The position numbers and the translations under genes are program-made. The notes below the pieces were generated by a model. That model had not been told where the DNA came from. It did no database searches and saw nothing but the letters and a program-made list of their open reading frames with translations. Positions 51,693 through 60,951 of a DNA stretch of 64,000 bases are shown one piece after another (within the stretch, counting starts at the first letter, position 1; every line of letters starts with the position of its first letter). The stretch is from Niveispirillum sp943371025 (GTDB taxonomy: Bacteria > Pseudomonadota > Alphaproteobacteria > Azospirillales > Azospirillaceae), in NCBI GenBank assembly GCA_943371025.1, contig CALRTC020000027.1, positions 30,914 to 94,913 on the forward strand, read 5' to 3'.

Positions 51693-51802
51693 CCCCATCC
51701 TGTCCGCATCCTTCACATATGGCGCATGAGCGTGGTGCCCCTCGACACCCCGGCAACGCAGTAGTAGCACAACGCGCAACGTTCGCTGACAGGACCTGAT
51801 GC

Positions 51803-52486
51803 ATGTCCGCTCTGAAACTTGCCCTTTTTGATTGTGACGGCACATTGGTCGACAGTCAGCATGCCATTATCGCCGCCATGGCGGCGGGGTTCGATGCCCA
51901 TGGGCTGCTTCCGCCACCGTCCCTGGCTGTGCGCCGTGTCGTCGGCTTGCCTCTGGTGGAGGCTGTGGCTCGATTGGCACCCGATCTTGAGGCCGATGCG
52001 CATGAAGCCATCGCCGAAGCGTACAAGGCGGCTTTCTATCGCAATCGCCTGGCCGGCACCCATCCGGAGCCGCTGTTCGATGGGGTGACGGCTGCATTGG
52101 ACACGCTGGAGGCGGCCGGATTCGTCCTGGGGATCGCCACGGGCAAGAGCCGGCGTGGTCTGGACGCGACCCTGGCCCATCACGGGTTGGCGCAGCGTTT
52201 CGTGACCTTGCAGACCAGTGACCGGGTGGCCGGCAAGCCAAGCCCGGACATGGTTTACGCCGCCCTTGCCGAAAGCGGGGCGCCAGCTGATGCGACGGTG
52301 GTCATTGGCGATACCAGTTTCGATATTCTGATGGCGCGGAATGCGCGTGTACGGTCCGTCGGCGTGTCCTGGGGCTACCATGACGGCGCGGAGTTGCTGG
52401 CGGCGGGGGCCGACCGGTTGGTTGATGATTATGCAGCATTGCCCGGCGCGGTGATGGCGCTGCTGACGAAGGGTGACGGCCAATGA
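51803..52486 (+). CDS. HAD-superfamily hydrolase (phosphatase, Gph-like)
   Basis: The 227-residue hydrolase has HAD motif I DCDGTLVDS with Asp10/Asp12, motif II near IATGKS, the motif III lysine in AGKPSPDMV and motif IV GDTSFDILMA. The cap arrangement fits subfamily IA phosphatases such as phosphoglycolate phosphatase. It overlaps the ATP12 gene by four bases. Its substrate is unknown. Confidence 0.92.
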   Translation: MSALKLALFDCDGTLVDSQHAIIAAMAAGFDAHGLLPPPSLAVRRVVGLPLVEAVARLAPDLEADAHEAIAEAYKAAFYRNRLAGTHPEPLFDGVTAALDTLEAAGFVLGIATGKSRRGLDATLAHHGLAQRFVTLQTSDRVAGKPSPDMVYAALAESGAPADATVVIGDTSFDILMARNARVRSVGVSWGYHDGAELLAAGADRLVDDYAALPGAVMALLTKGDGQ

Positions 52487-53175
52487 AGCGTTTCTACAAG
52501 CAGATTGCCGTCAGCGGCGTGGAAGGCGAATTCGGCATCGCCCTGGACGGCAAGCCCGTCCGCACCCCAGCCAAACTGCCGCTGACCGTTCCAACGCGCA
52601 GGCTGGCCGACGCCATCGCCGCGGAATGGGCAGCGCAGGGGGAAGAGATCAAGCCGGCCACCATGCCACTGACCCAGTTGGCCAGCACCAGCATCGACGG
52701 CGTGCGCGGTCGGTTGCCGGAGGTCGCATCGGCGGCCGCCGAATATGGCGGCAGTGAACTGGTCTGTTATCGCGCCGAGGAGCCGGAGGAACTGGTGCAA
52801 CGGCAGGCACAGTTGTGGAACCCGTTGCTGGATTGGGCCGCACACCGGTACGACGCCCATCTGCTGGTCACCAGCGGCATCATCCATAAGCCGCAGCCGC
52901 AAAGCGCGCTGAAGGCCCTGCGCGCCGCCATCGACGCCCTTGATGAATGGCAGCTGACGGCACTGCAGAACTGCATCGGTATTACCGGTTCTTTGCTGGT
53001 GTCACTGGCCGTCGTCGACGGGCATCTGACGGCCGAGCAGGCCTTCGATCTGGCGCAACTGGATGAGAATTACCAGATTGAGAAATGGGGTGAGGACTGG
53101 GAAGCCGCCGACCGCCGTGCCAACCAACGAGCGGACCTGGCTTCCACACTCCGATTCCTGTCATTGCTGCGTTGA
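52483..53175 (+). CDS. ATP12-family F1-ATPase assembly chaperone
   Basis: The 230-residue protein matches ATP12, which protects the F1 alpha subunit during assembly, with the start RFYKQIAVSGVEGEFGIALDG, then ATMPLTQLASTSIDGV and LLVTSGIIHKPQP. The bacterial version is largely confined to alphaproteobacteria. It is translationally coupled to the HAD hydrolase, a linkage also known in related genomes. Confidence 0.93.
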   Translation: MKRFYKQIAVSGVEGEFGIALDGKPVRTPAKLPLTVPTRRLADAIAAEWAAQGEEIKPATMPLTQLASTSIDGVRGRLPEVASAAAEYGGSELVCYRAEEPEELVQRQAQLWNPLLDWAAHRYDAHLLVTSGIIHKPQPQSALKALRAAIDALDEWQLTALQNCIGITGSLLVSLAVVDGHLTAEQAFDLAQLDENYQIEKWGEDWEAADRRANQRADLASTLRFLSLLR

Positions 53176-53275
53176 GGCAATAAATATCGCAGTGCGAAAA
53201 AGTATAGGTTGGTTCCCAGACCCTAACGAACCTGTTAATAAATCGCCGGGAAATGCGAAAAACAGGTGGCAAAAG

Positions 53276-54898
53276 ATGAAGGGGCGGGTTGCAGGCGGGG
53301 GTGCCCAGGTTCTTGAGCGGTTGGGTGCCAATTTCAATAGTGCGGTTCAGAATCTGCAACGTCGCCTTGTTGAGGGGCGCGATGTCCCGGATGTTGGTGC
53401 CGAGCGACTGGCGGCCTTGATCGCCGGTCGCGGGTCCGAGCAGGAAAACATAACGCTGGCGGATGCCCTGCGGGGTGCGGGCGTGACACCGGATAAGGTT
53501 GCCAGCGCCTTTGCCGTGACCCAGGCCGATCTCGCGGTGCTGCTTGTGGCGGAATGTCGCTGGAATCCCAAGCGCGTGGAAGCCGGTGTGCAGGAACTGG
53601 GGCAACTGTTCAGCACCGCCCTGGTGACCCTGCTGGCCGCGCAGGCCAGTGCTGCCGGCAAGGCGCCTGATATGGAGACCTTTGCCACCAATCTGATGGA
53701 CCGCACCGTCGATGTGGCGGCGGCCATCAACGATGCCTCCATTGCCAACGCGGAAATGGTGGGACAGCTGCGGGCCGTCGACCAGCAGGCCCAGGCCATC
53801 GCTGCCGCGACGGAAGAGACTGTGGCCGGCGTCCATGAGATTTCGACCCGAAGCCAGGAAGTGGCCCAACTGGCGTCAGAAGCGCATGACGTGGCGGAGG
53901 GTGGGCGCAAGGCGGTGGCCGACGCGGTCAACCGCATGGATGCGATCGCCAGCGCCGTGGCCGACAGTGCATCGCGCGTCAGTGAGTTGTCAGAAGCGTC
54001 TGACCGCATCCAGGACATTCTGGGCAGCATCGAAGCCATCGCCGCGCAGACAAACCTGCTGGCCCTGAACGCGACGATCGAGGCGGCGCGGGCGGGTGAG
54101 GCCGGCAAGGGCTTTGCCGTCGTGGCGTCGGAGGTGAAGAGTCTGGCAAGCCAGACCGCGAAGGCCACGGAGGATATCCGGACCCGATTGGCCCACCTGC
54201 GCGATGAAATGGGGGCCATTGTGGGATCGATGCACGAGGGCACGCGCGCGGTGACCGCCGGTCAGGCACAGATGCGCGACGTGTCGGACCGCATCAACGA
54301 CGTGACCCGCCGCGTGGACACCACGACGGAGCGCATGGCCGAGATTGCGGCCATCCTGCACCAGCAGACGGCAGCTGCACAGGAGGTGGCGCACGGCGTG
54401 ACCGATATTGCCAGCCGTGCCGCGTCCAACAGCCAGGCCATCCTGCGCAATGTGGACGCGACGAAGGGGGTGGAAGCGCTGCTGGGCAAGCAGCTTTCCG
54501 ACCTGATGAAGCAGGACATCCCCAACAAGATCGTCAAGATCGCCAAGGTCGACCACATCATGTGGAAGAAGCGTCTGGCTGACATGGTCGTTGGGTTGCA
54601 GTCCCTGCGCGCCGACGAACTTGCCCGGCATGACAGCTGCCGCCTGGGCAAGTGGTATTATGGCCCGGCTTCGCTGCCCTTGCGTGGTCATCCGGCCTTT
54701 GCAGCGTTGGAGGCGCCGCACCGGTCCGTGCATGAACATGGCATACGCGCCGTGGAACTGTTCAATGTCGGTAACCTGGATGCAGCCATGGCGGAGATTG
54801 AACTGGTCGAGGCCGCATCCGAAAAGGTGGTCGAACAGCTTGACCGGCTTCAGAACGAGCCGATGCCGGAAACGCACCGCACGGCGGCTGCTTTCTAA
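53276..54898 (+). CDS. Soluble chemoreceptor with C-terminal zinc-binding (CZB) domain
   Basis: The 540-residue methyl-accepting protein has no transmembrane segment. An N-terminal helical domain of unknown sensing role (1-150) is followed by the signalling coiled coil with hairpin tip at about 252-290 (IEAIAAQTNLLALNATIEAA). The C-terminal CZB domain has likely zinc ligands His427 (HIMW), Cys455 (HDSCRLGKW), His482 and His486 (HRSVHEHG). Such receptors (TlpD type) sense zinc or oxidants in the cytosol. The ATG at 53276 has an AGGTGG site. No other chemotaxis gene is adjacent. Confidence 0.93.
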   Translation: MKGRVAGGGAQVLERLGANFNSAVQNLQRRLVEGRDVPDVGAERLAALIAGRGSEQENITLADALRGAGVTPDKVASAFAVTQADLAVLLVAECRWNPKRVEAGVQELGQLFSTALVTLLAAQASAAGKAPDMETFATNLMDRTVDVAAAINDASIANAEMVGQLRAVDQQAQAIAAATEETVAGVHEISTRSQEVAQLASEAHDVAEGGRKAVADAVNRMDAIASAVADSASRVSELSEASDRIQDILGSIEAIAAQTNLLALNATIEAARAGEAGKGFAVVASEVKSLASQTAKATEDIRTRLAHLRDEMGAIVGSMHEGTRAVTAGQAQMRDVSDRINDVTRRVDTTTERMAEIAAILHQQTAAAQEVAHGVTDIASRAASNSQAILRNVDATKGVEALLGKQLSDLMKQDIPNKIVKIAKVDHIMWKKRLADMVVGLQSLRADELARHDSCRLGKWYYGPASLPLRGHPAFAALEAPHRSVHEHGIRAVELFNVGNLDAAMAEIELVEAASEKVVEQLDRLQNEPMPETHRTAAAF

Positions 54899-54901
54899 CG
54901 C

Positions 54902-56515
54902 TCAGTGCGCTGATGGCGGGTGGCGCAGGTCCAGGACATAGGCCAGCGTCACCCCCATCCGCTGTACCCGTAGAATTTCCCGGCCCTCCGGCACGGGGCC
55001 ACAGGAACTGCGGGTGAAGGCCAGATAGAAGTCTGCTTCACCATGGCCATCCTGGGGCGCCTTCCAGGTTGGCGGCAGAAAGTGCAGCGCAGAATCATGC
55101 GGCCCGCAGATGCGGACCTTGTACGGATGGGCAATCGCACCGGAGCCTTCGGCCGCGATGATCTGGTCGCGCAGTTTCTCCGCCGCTTCGGACAGGGGGC
55201 TGCCCCAGTAATCCAGCTCGAACCGGCCCGCTGCACCCTTCACTCCGCCGGCCAGGCGGTTATACCAGATGGCTTCGTACGGATGCAGTCGGGCCATCCC
55301 CACGACCTGTGCCCCGGCCCAGATGACCAGGGCGGCGGCGGCCAGCATATTGATATGGGGGATGTGGGATCGCACGCCCTCACGGTTCAGCACCGTGGCG
55401 AGCCGGTCCAGCCCGATGGCTGCTGCGACTGACAGCGGCGGCAACAGGAACAGCATATGGCGGATGCCGTCATAGAGGACCGCGCCGGTAACAATAACGA
55501 TGAGCGGTGGCAACAGGATAGCGGCCGCCAGCCCAACCCGTTCCGGCAGCAGGGTCAACGGCCGCCGCAGGGCCTGCAGGCCCATGCCGGTGGCAATCGC
55601 CAGTCCGACCAGCGTCAGCTCCGGCAGCTTCACCCCGAACGCAACCGGCAAATACCACCATGGCAGATCGGTGGTGACGAGGGTGCGCCCGGCAAAGGGA
55701 AAGCTGAATTGAAGGGGGAAGTGAGAAAAGCCGGCCAGCGCTTCCAGCGGACGCGAGAGGGGATCCAGCTGTGCCCAGGGCCAGCAGGCCAGCATCAGCA
55801 GCCAAGCCAGCAGGAAGGCGGGGACCAGCCGCGCGGCAGCCTTTACCCCGTCCCATAGTGCCAGAGGCAGCGGCCGGTCACGCATCTGCTGGGCCAGCCA
55901 GTAAAGGCAGGCGATGCCAAGGGGACCGATCAGCACCACACCACCGACGCGAATGCCAAGTGCTGCACCGAACGCAGTGCCATAGGCCAGCAGGGTGCGC
56001 GCCTTCTGTCGCGGCAGGTCGCGGATCAGACGGACCTGGAACAATGCCATGAAGGCGGCGGCTGTGGCGAAGGGCACGTCCTTGGGATTGGCAAAGGACT
56101 GCCCCATCCATTCCGGCGTCAGCAGCAGCAGCAGCACGGCCAAGGCCCCCGAGCGGGGGCCCGCCAGCATGCGCGCTTGTGCGCGTACGGCGGCCAACCC
56201 CGCGACGCCGACCAGGCCCCCGATCAGGCGCCGCGTCTCATAGGCGTCGAAGGGCAGCATGGCGCCGGCCGCTGCCGCCACCGTGTCGTACAACGCGCCA
56301 TAGAGATAGAGGTTCTGAAAGCCCAGCACCCGCTGGTCGGTGCCCCCCGACAGATACCAGTCGAGCGCGCGCCAGCCATTTTCAAGGTGCAGCGGCTCGT
56401 CCCAGGTGATGCCGTAATGCTTGAAGGTCGCCGCCACGAACAGAAGCGCGGCGGCCAAGGCGAACTGTCCCACCCCATCCCAGAAGGGGGCGGTGTCTGC
56501 GCGAGGGCGTTCCAT
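54902..56515 (-). CDS. GT-C type membrane glycosyltransferase
   Basis: The 537-residue polytopic protein has more than ten hydrophobic helices and the first-loop acidic motif ITWDEPLHLENG, typical of GT-C glycosyltransferases (ArnT/PMT-like) that use polyprenyl-phosphate sugars. A soluble domain follows at the C-terminus. It lies eight bases after a DPM1/ArnC-like GT2 gene, so the GT2 probably makes the lipid-linked sugar and this protein transfers it on the periplasmic side. Its acceptor is unknown. Confidence 0.85.
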   Translation of the reverse strand: MERPRADTAPFWDGVGQFALAAALLFVAATFKHYGITWDEPLHLENGWRALDWYLSGGTDQRVLGFQNLYLYGALYDTVAAAAGAMLPFDAYETRRLIGGLVGVAGLAAVRAQARMLAGPRSGALAVLLLLLTPEWMGQSFANPKDVPFATAAAFMALFQVRLIRDLPRQKARTLLAYGTAFGAALGIRVGGVVLIGPLGIACLYWLAQQMRDRPLPLALWDGVKAAARLVPAFLLAWLLMLACWPWAQLDPLSRPLEALAGFSHFPLQFSFPFAGRTLVTTDLPWWYLPVAFGVKLPELTLVGLAIATGMGLQALRRPLTLLPERVGLAAAILLPPLIVIVTGAVLYDGIRHMLFLLPPLSVAAAIGLDRLATVLNREGVRSHIPHINMLAAAALVIWAGAQVVGMARLHPYEAIWYNRLAGGVKGAAGRFELDYWGSPLSEAAEKLRDQIIAAEGSGAIAHPYKVRICGPHDSALHFLPPTWKAPQDGHGEADFYLAFTRSSCGPVPEGREILRVQRMGVTLAYVLDLRHPPSAH

Positions 56516-56523
56516 GATGACGG

Positions 56524-57603
56524 TCAGTTGGCCCCGCTGCGCCGTTCGGGCAGCGCCGCCGCCACAGGGGCGTGCCGGTGATCCGATCGGGCTTCATCAG
56601 CGACGGTACCGGTCGCGGCAAAGCCAACACTGTCGGACACCAGATAAAGCGGACGGCCCTTCACCTCGGTGAAAACCCGGCCAAGATAATCCCCCAGCAC
56701 ACCAAGACAGATCAACTGCACCCCGCCCAGGAAAAGCGTTGCCACCATCAGCGAGGCATAGCCCGGCACATCAATGCCGAAGATCATCGTCTTCAGCGTA
56801 ATGATTCCGCCATACAGCACCGCAATCGCAGCCACTGCCAGACCAAGCCATGACCAGATCCGCAAAGGCACCGTGGAAAAGGATACGATCCCGTCGAGCG
56901 CAAAGCGGAACAGACGCCAGTTATTGAAGGTCGACGCGCCGGCATGGCGGGGGGCCGTTTCGAAAGGAACCGCGACCTGCCGAAATCCCACCCAACTGTA
57001 CAGCCCCTTCATGAAACGCGTGCGCTCGCCCATCTGGTTGATCGCATCGACCACGGCACGGTCCATCAACCGGAAATCACCCGCATCCCGCGGCAAAGAC
57101 ACTTCTGACATCTGGTCCAGCAGATTGTAGAAGCGGCGTGTCAGCCAGCGGCGAAGGGGGGGGTCTGTGTCACGGCTGCGACGCACCCCATAAGCGACCT
57201 GCGCGCCGGCCTGCCAATGCGCGTAGAATTCCTCGATAACCTCCGGCGGGTGCTGCAGGTCGCTGTCCATCAGGACCACGGCCCGGCCCGAAGCATGCCG
57301 CAACCCGGCGGTCATGGCCATTTCCTTGCCGAAATTCCGGCTGAAGCGCAGCAGGCGGATCCGGGGATTGGCCGAGTGGGCCATCTGCAGGCGCGCCCAT
57401 GTGTCGTCTCGCGATCCATCATCGACGCACACGATCTCGTAGGGAACGCCCAACCGTTCCATTACCGGCTGCAGGCGCTGAAACAGGGCCTCGATGTTGG
57501 CCCCTTCATTATGCATGGGCAGAACCACCGACAGCACCGTCGCCTCGTTCAGCGGACGCAGCGGGGTGGGAACTTTCGTCGGCTCATGCGGGGGCAGCGA
57601 CAT
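56524..57603 (-). CDS. GT2 polyprenyl-phosphate glycosyltransferase (DPM1/ArnC-like)
   Basis: The 359-residue protein has an N-terminal GT-A fold with VVLPMHNEGANIEALFQRL, DDGSRDDT and the metal-binding DSDLQHPPE, then two C-terminal transmembrane segments (LGLAVAAIAVLYGGIITL and ATLFLGGVQLICLGVLGDYL). It would attach a sugar to polyprenyl phosphate on the cytosolic face. The GT-C gene follows after an 8-base gap. Confidence 0.92.
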   Translation of the reverse strand: MSLPPHEPTKVPTPLRPLNEATVLSVVLPMHNEGANIEALFQRLQPVMERLGVPYEIVCVDDGSRDDTWARLQMAHSANPRIRLLRFSRNFGKEMAMTAGLRHASGRAVVLMDSDLQHPPEVIEEFYAHWQAGAQVAYGVRRSRDTDPPLRRWLTRRFYNLLDQMSEVSLPRDAGDFRLMDRAVVDAINQMGERTRFMKGLYSWVGFRQVAVPFETAPRHAGASTFNNWRLFRFALDGIVSFSTVPLRIWSWLGLAVAAIAVLYGGIITLKTMIFGIDVPGYASLMVATLFLGGVQLICLGVLGDYLGRVFTEVKGRPLYLVSDSVGFAATGTVADEARSDHRHAPVAAALPERRSGAN

Positions 57604-58071
57604 AGCGGGTCCTTGGCAGGCAGCACGACAGGATCAATGCCGGCAATGTCTACAATGACATTACCGCGCAAGCCGAGCACCTTAATACCTTGTGGCCTAA
57701 ATCTCCATCCAACCGGACGGTTAGGCCCCCTGCATTCCTGGCATCCGACCAAGCGGCGATCCTGTCCGGACGATATAGCGCGACTGGTCGATCTTTCCAA
57801 TGGTCTGCGTGAAGTGCAATAGATCGGCTTACGACGAATTGTATCATGCTAAAGTTTTTCTGATTATTAGACGTCTTGCCTTAATCAGACCATTGTTTGC
57901 CAGGATTTTTGAGAAAGACGGCAAACGTAAATTAACAAAATTGGCGACGTGTTAGCGGCATGGCCGCCATGGATTTTTCATGTCAATGCCAAGTGCATTG
58001 GATGAATTTCGAATTTCGATGCGAATACTGATGTTTGTCGGATCTAGACCCTTCTGTGAAAGGAGATGGAC
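57604..58071. other. Intergenic region before the ECF sigma factor
   Basis: No convincing gene is present in this 468-base divergent gap. The segment 57830-57945 is AT-rich, as expected for promoters. TTGG-CGACGTGTTA-GC at 57941-57956 has the GG-N10-GC spacing of a sigma-54 promoter but poor agreement elsewhere, so it is weak. The ribosome site AAGGAG at 58060-58065 decides the sigma-factor start. Confidence 0.4.
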
Positions 58072-58875
58072 ATGGGCGGCAGCAAGCAATCCCCATCCGG
58101 TTCGATCTTGGCGGCCAGTTGGGCCACCCGGGTGGCCGCAGAGCGGGAGTATCTGCGCCGGTACGCCTTGTCCCTGTGCCGTGACTCGGCAATGGCGGAT
58201 GATCTGGCGCAGGAATGCGTTGAGCGGGCGCTGACCCGCCTGCATCTTTGGCAGGAAGGCACCAATCTCCGGGCATGGCTGACGACGATGCTGCGCAACC
58301 TGCACATCAACGGTCTGCGCCGACAACGGCCGCTGGTCGCGTTGGAGGATTGCGACATTGCCGATATGGCTCACACGCCGCCGCGCCAGACCGGTCGGAT
58401 GCAACTCCGCGATCTACGTCGGGCGATGGCCCGACTGCCGGCCGAACAGCGTGACATGGTGGTGATGATCGGCTTGCACGGCGTCAGTTACGAACAGGCC
58501 GCCGAACGTGCCAACATTTCCATCGGTACCGTCAAATCCCGCCTGTCACGGGCGCGCGGCGCCCTGCGCCGCATGATGGACGGGACCGTGTCGGCGGGCA
58601 TCAATGGAGGCCCGCCGACCAGGCTGGGACTGGTTATTTCGACGGGGGACGCCCACGGCGCCGCCGGCCCTTGGTTTCAATCGGCGCTGTCGGTGACGGG
58701 AGCGGGGCAATGCAACGCTGCAGGCCCGCATAGGCCGACTGGATCACCGTGGACAGGTTGTCTGCGGGGGTCGGGTTGGCCCGACCATAAGCGCTGGCGA
58801 TCTTGGCCGCCAGACTCCGCAGTTCCAAAACGGACATCTCGGTCATCGCAGCGAAATCCTCCCGATCAAAGATAA
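58072..58875 (+). CDS. ECF-type RNA polymerase sigma factor with an extended C-terminal tail
   Basis: The 267-residue protein has region 2 at about 20-95 (YALSLCRDSAMADDLAQECV; GTNLRAWLTTMLRNLHIN) and region 4 at about 115-175 (AMARLPAEQRDMVVMIGLHG; ISIGTVKSRLSRARGALRRM). These resemble general-stress EcfG-like or other group 4 sigma factors. The ATG at 58072 was chosen because AAGGAG lies six bases upstream. The conserved part ends near residue 178; the remaining about 90 residues are low-complexity and lie antisense to the small gene at 58634-58846. The tail may be a read-through after loss of an older stop. No anti-sigma factor is adjacent. Confidence 0.85.
   Translation: MGGSKQSPSGSILAASWATRVAAEREYLRRYALSLCRDSAMADDLAQECVERALTRLHLWQEGTNLRAWLTTMLRNLHINGLRRQRPLVALEDCDIADMAHTPPRQTGRMQLRDLRRAMARLPAEQRDMVVMIGLHGVSYEQAAERANISIGTVKSRLSRARGALRRMMDGTVSAGINGGPPTRLGLVISTGDAHGAAGPWFQSALSVTGAGQCNAAGPHRPTGSPWTGCLRGSGWPDHKRWRSWPPDSAVPKRTSRSSQRNPPDQR
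58634..58846 (-). CDS. Small MucR-N-domain/AT-hook-like protein
   Basis: The 70-residue protein resembles the N-terminal oligomerisation part of MucR/Ros regulators (LRSLAAKIASAYGRANPTPA, then NLSTVIQSAYAGL). It lacks the zinc-finger domain and ends with KGRRRRGRPPSK, which contains an AT-hook-like RGRP core. The ATG at 58846 has a GGGAGGA site ten bases away. It is fully antisense to the tail of the sigma-factor gene and converges with it. It could be a DNA-bridging or silencing protein, or an accessory subunit for full-length MucR; this is inference. Confidence 0.65.
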   Translation of the reverse strand: MTEMSVLELRSLAAKIASAYGRANPTPADNLSTVIQSAYAGLQRCIAPLPSPTAPIETKGRRRRGRPPSK

Positions 58876-58962
58876 CTTTAGAGGGGGAGTGTGGAACCCG
58901 CCGCATGCCAAAGTCCATGCTTCCCAACGCCTAAATCTTCAGACGTTGGGCCTATGCCGTTT

Positions 58963-58991
58963 GTCGGGGGCAATGGATTGCCGCCCCCGAC
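58963..58991 (-). terminator. GC-rich hairpin downstream of acyl-CoA dehydrogenase 2
   Basis: GTCGGGGGC (58963-58971) and GCCCCCGAC (58983-58991) form a 9-bp stem with an 11-base loop, 13 bases past the acyl-CoA dehydrogenase stop. A second 7-bp hairpin (CCCAACG/CGTTGGG, about 58924-58950) follows on the minus strand. Neither has a U-run, so termination is plausible but unproven. Confidence 0.5.
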
Positions 58992-59004
58992 GCCCTGCGC
59001 ATAA

Positions 59005-60801
59005 TCAGAACTGGTCGTCGGCCAGCGCCATCACGGCACGATGCCCGTGGGTAACGACCTTCAGCAGCCCCCGCACCGACGGCAGAATCTGGTCGGCATA
59101 GAAGCGGCCAGTGATCAGTTTCCCGTCCAGGAACTTGGCGTCGGCACCCGGCTGGCCCAGCAGGCCATTGGCGGCGATCATGGCCTTGGCGGTCAGATAA
59201 CCGCCGATGGTGACGCCGAACATGCGCAGATAGGAGACGGCGCCCGTGGCCACGGCCACCGGATCGGACTTGCCGGTCAGCAAGACCCAGTTGGTGGCTT
59301 CCTCCAGCGCATCGATGGCGTCGGTAAGGTTGGCGGCGACGGTTGCCATGTCGTCGCCGGGCAGGGCGGCAGCCGCTTCGGCCACCGACCGCATCTGACC
59401 GATCAGGGAGCGGGCAGCTTCACCGCCGTCGCGCAGCACCTTGCGGAAGACCAGGTCGTTCGACTGGATGCCGTTGGTGCCTTCATAGATGGGCGCGATG
59501 CGGGCGTCACGGTAATGCTGGGCTGCACCCGTTTCCTCGATGAAGCCCATGCCGCCATGGATCTGCACGCCCAGGCTGGTCAGTTCAACGCCCAGGTCGG
59601 TACACCAGGCCTTGGTGATCGGGGTCAGCAGGTCATTCAGGGCGGCCGCGGCCTTGCGCAGTTCGGTGTCAGGGTTGCGATGGCCATTATCCAGGGCAGA
59701 CGCCGTCAGATAGACCAGCGCGCGCGCCGCCTCGATCTGCGACTTCATAGTCAGCAGCATGCGGCGCACGTCGGGATGGTTGATGATGGCGACGGGGGCG
59801 GGGTCCTTGCCGGTCAGGGCACGGCTCTGCACGCGGCCCTTGGCATAGTCCACAGCCTGCTGATAGGCGCGTTCGGCGATCGCCATGCCCTGAAGACCCA
59901 CGCCCAGACGGGCGTTGTTCATCATGGTGAACATGTATTCGATGCCGCGGTTCTCCTCGCCCACCAGATAGCCGATGGCGCCGCCATTGTCGCCATAGGC
60001 CATGACGGCCGTCGGGCTGGCATGGATGCCCATCTTGTGCTCCAGGCCGGCGCAGCGCAGGTCGTTGCGCTGACCCAGGCTGCCATCCTCATTCACCAGG
60101 AATTTCGGCACGACGAACAGGCTGATGCCCTTTACGCCGGCCGGTGCCGTCGGCGTGCGGGCCAGCACCAGATGGATGATGTTGCTGGTGAAGTCGTGCT
60201 CACCAAAGGTGATGAAGATCTTCTGGCCGGTGATCAGCCAGCTGCCATCGGCGCCCGGGACGGCCTTGGTGCGCACGGCCCCCACGTCGGAACCGGCCTG
60301 CGGCTCCGTCAGGTTCATGGTGCCGGTCCATTCGCCGCTGATCAGCTTTTCCAGATACAGCTTCTTCTGCTGATCCGACCCGTGGGCCTGCAGCAGTTCC
60401 ACGGCACCCTGATTCAGCATCGGACACAGGGAGAAGGACATGTTGGCGGACGTCCACATTTCCTGGATCGGCAAGGCCAGGGTCCATGGCAGGCCCTGGC
60501 CCCCGTGATCGGGGTCAAAGGGCACGGCATTCCAGCCGCCTTCCGCATATTTCCAATAGGCGTCCCTGAAGCCGCTGGCGGTGGTCACGACGCCGTTTTC
60601 AAGCTTCGCTCCCTCCTGATCACCCACCCAGTTCAACGGAGCCAGCACGTCGCGCGCCAGCTTCGACGCTTCTTCCAGAACCTGGTCGACCAGGTCCGGG
60701 GTAACGACGTCGAACCCCGGAAGTGTGGCGACCTGTTCCAGGCCGACGACGTGGTTCAGGGTGAAACGCATGTCCTGAAGGGGTGCGTTGTAAGCGGTCA
60801 T
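59005..60801 (-). CDS. Acyl-CoA dehydrogenase (second)
   Basis: The 598-residue flavoenzyme is a close structural equivalent of the one at 28501-30294: a similar N-terminal start (YNAPLQDMRFTLNHVVGLEQ), EWTGTMNLTEPQAGSDVGAV in the core, GGMGFIEETGAAQHYRD and a catalytic Glu in IYEGTNGIQSNDL. It starts the oxidation of acyl-CoA thioesters; chain-length preference is unknown. A palindrome matching the merR operator lies 151 bases upstream, which suggests joint control with the beta-oxidation genes at 24-30 kb. Confidence 0.95.
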   Translation of the reverse strand: MTAYNAPLQDMRFTLNHVVGLEQVATLPGFDVVTPDLVDQVLEEASKLARDVLAPLNWVGDQEGAKLENGVVTTASGFRDAYWKYAEGGWNAVPFDPDHGGQGLPWTLALPIQEMWTSANMSFSLCPMLNQGAVELLQAHGSDQQKKLYLEKLISGEWTGTMNLTEPQAGSDVGAVRTKAVPGADGSWLITGQKIFITFGEHDFTSNIIHLVLARTPTAPAGVKGISLFVVPKFLVNEDGSLGQRNDLRCAGLEHKMGIHASPTAVMAYGDNGGAIGYLVGEENRGIEYMFTMMNNARLGVGLQGMAIAERAYQQAVDYAKGRVQSRALTGKDPAPVAIINHPDVRRMLLTMKSQIEAARALVYLTASALDNGHRNPDTELRKAAAALNDLLTPITKAWCTDLGVELTSLGVQIHGGMGFIEETGAAQHYRDARIAPIYEGTNGIQSNDLVFRKVLRDGGEAARSLIGQMRSVAEAAAALPGDDMATVAANLTDAIDALEEATNWVLLTGKSDPVAVATGAVSYLRMFGVTIGGYLTAKAMIAANGLLGQPGADAKFLDGKLITGRFYADQILPSVRGLLKVVTHGHRAVMALADDQF

Positions 60802-60951
60802 TTCGCCTTAATCCTCCCAGAGGTTCCGATAGGTCGGGATCCAGCGCCCGTACCGGAGCACAAGATTGCCCTTAGCGCCCCCACCGGCAAGCGTTCCCAT
60901 GCAAATGCACGGACAAAATTTTGCCCGCCCGCGCGGTGGATAGAATGGGCC

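Noticed and set aside
57941..57956. Sigma-54 promoter before the ECF sigma gene
   Set aside because: Only the GG-N10-GC spacing fits; the -12 box is poor and it lies over 110 bases from the start, so chance is likely.
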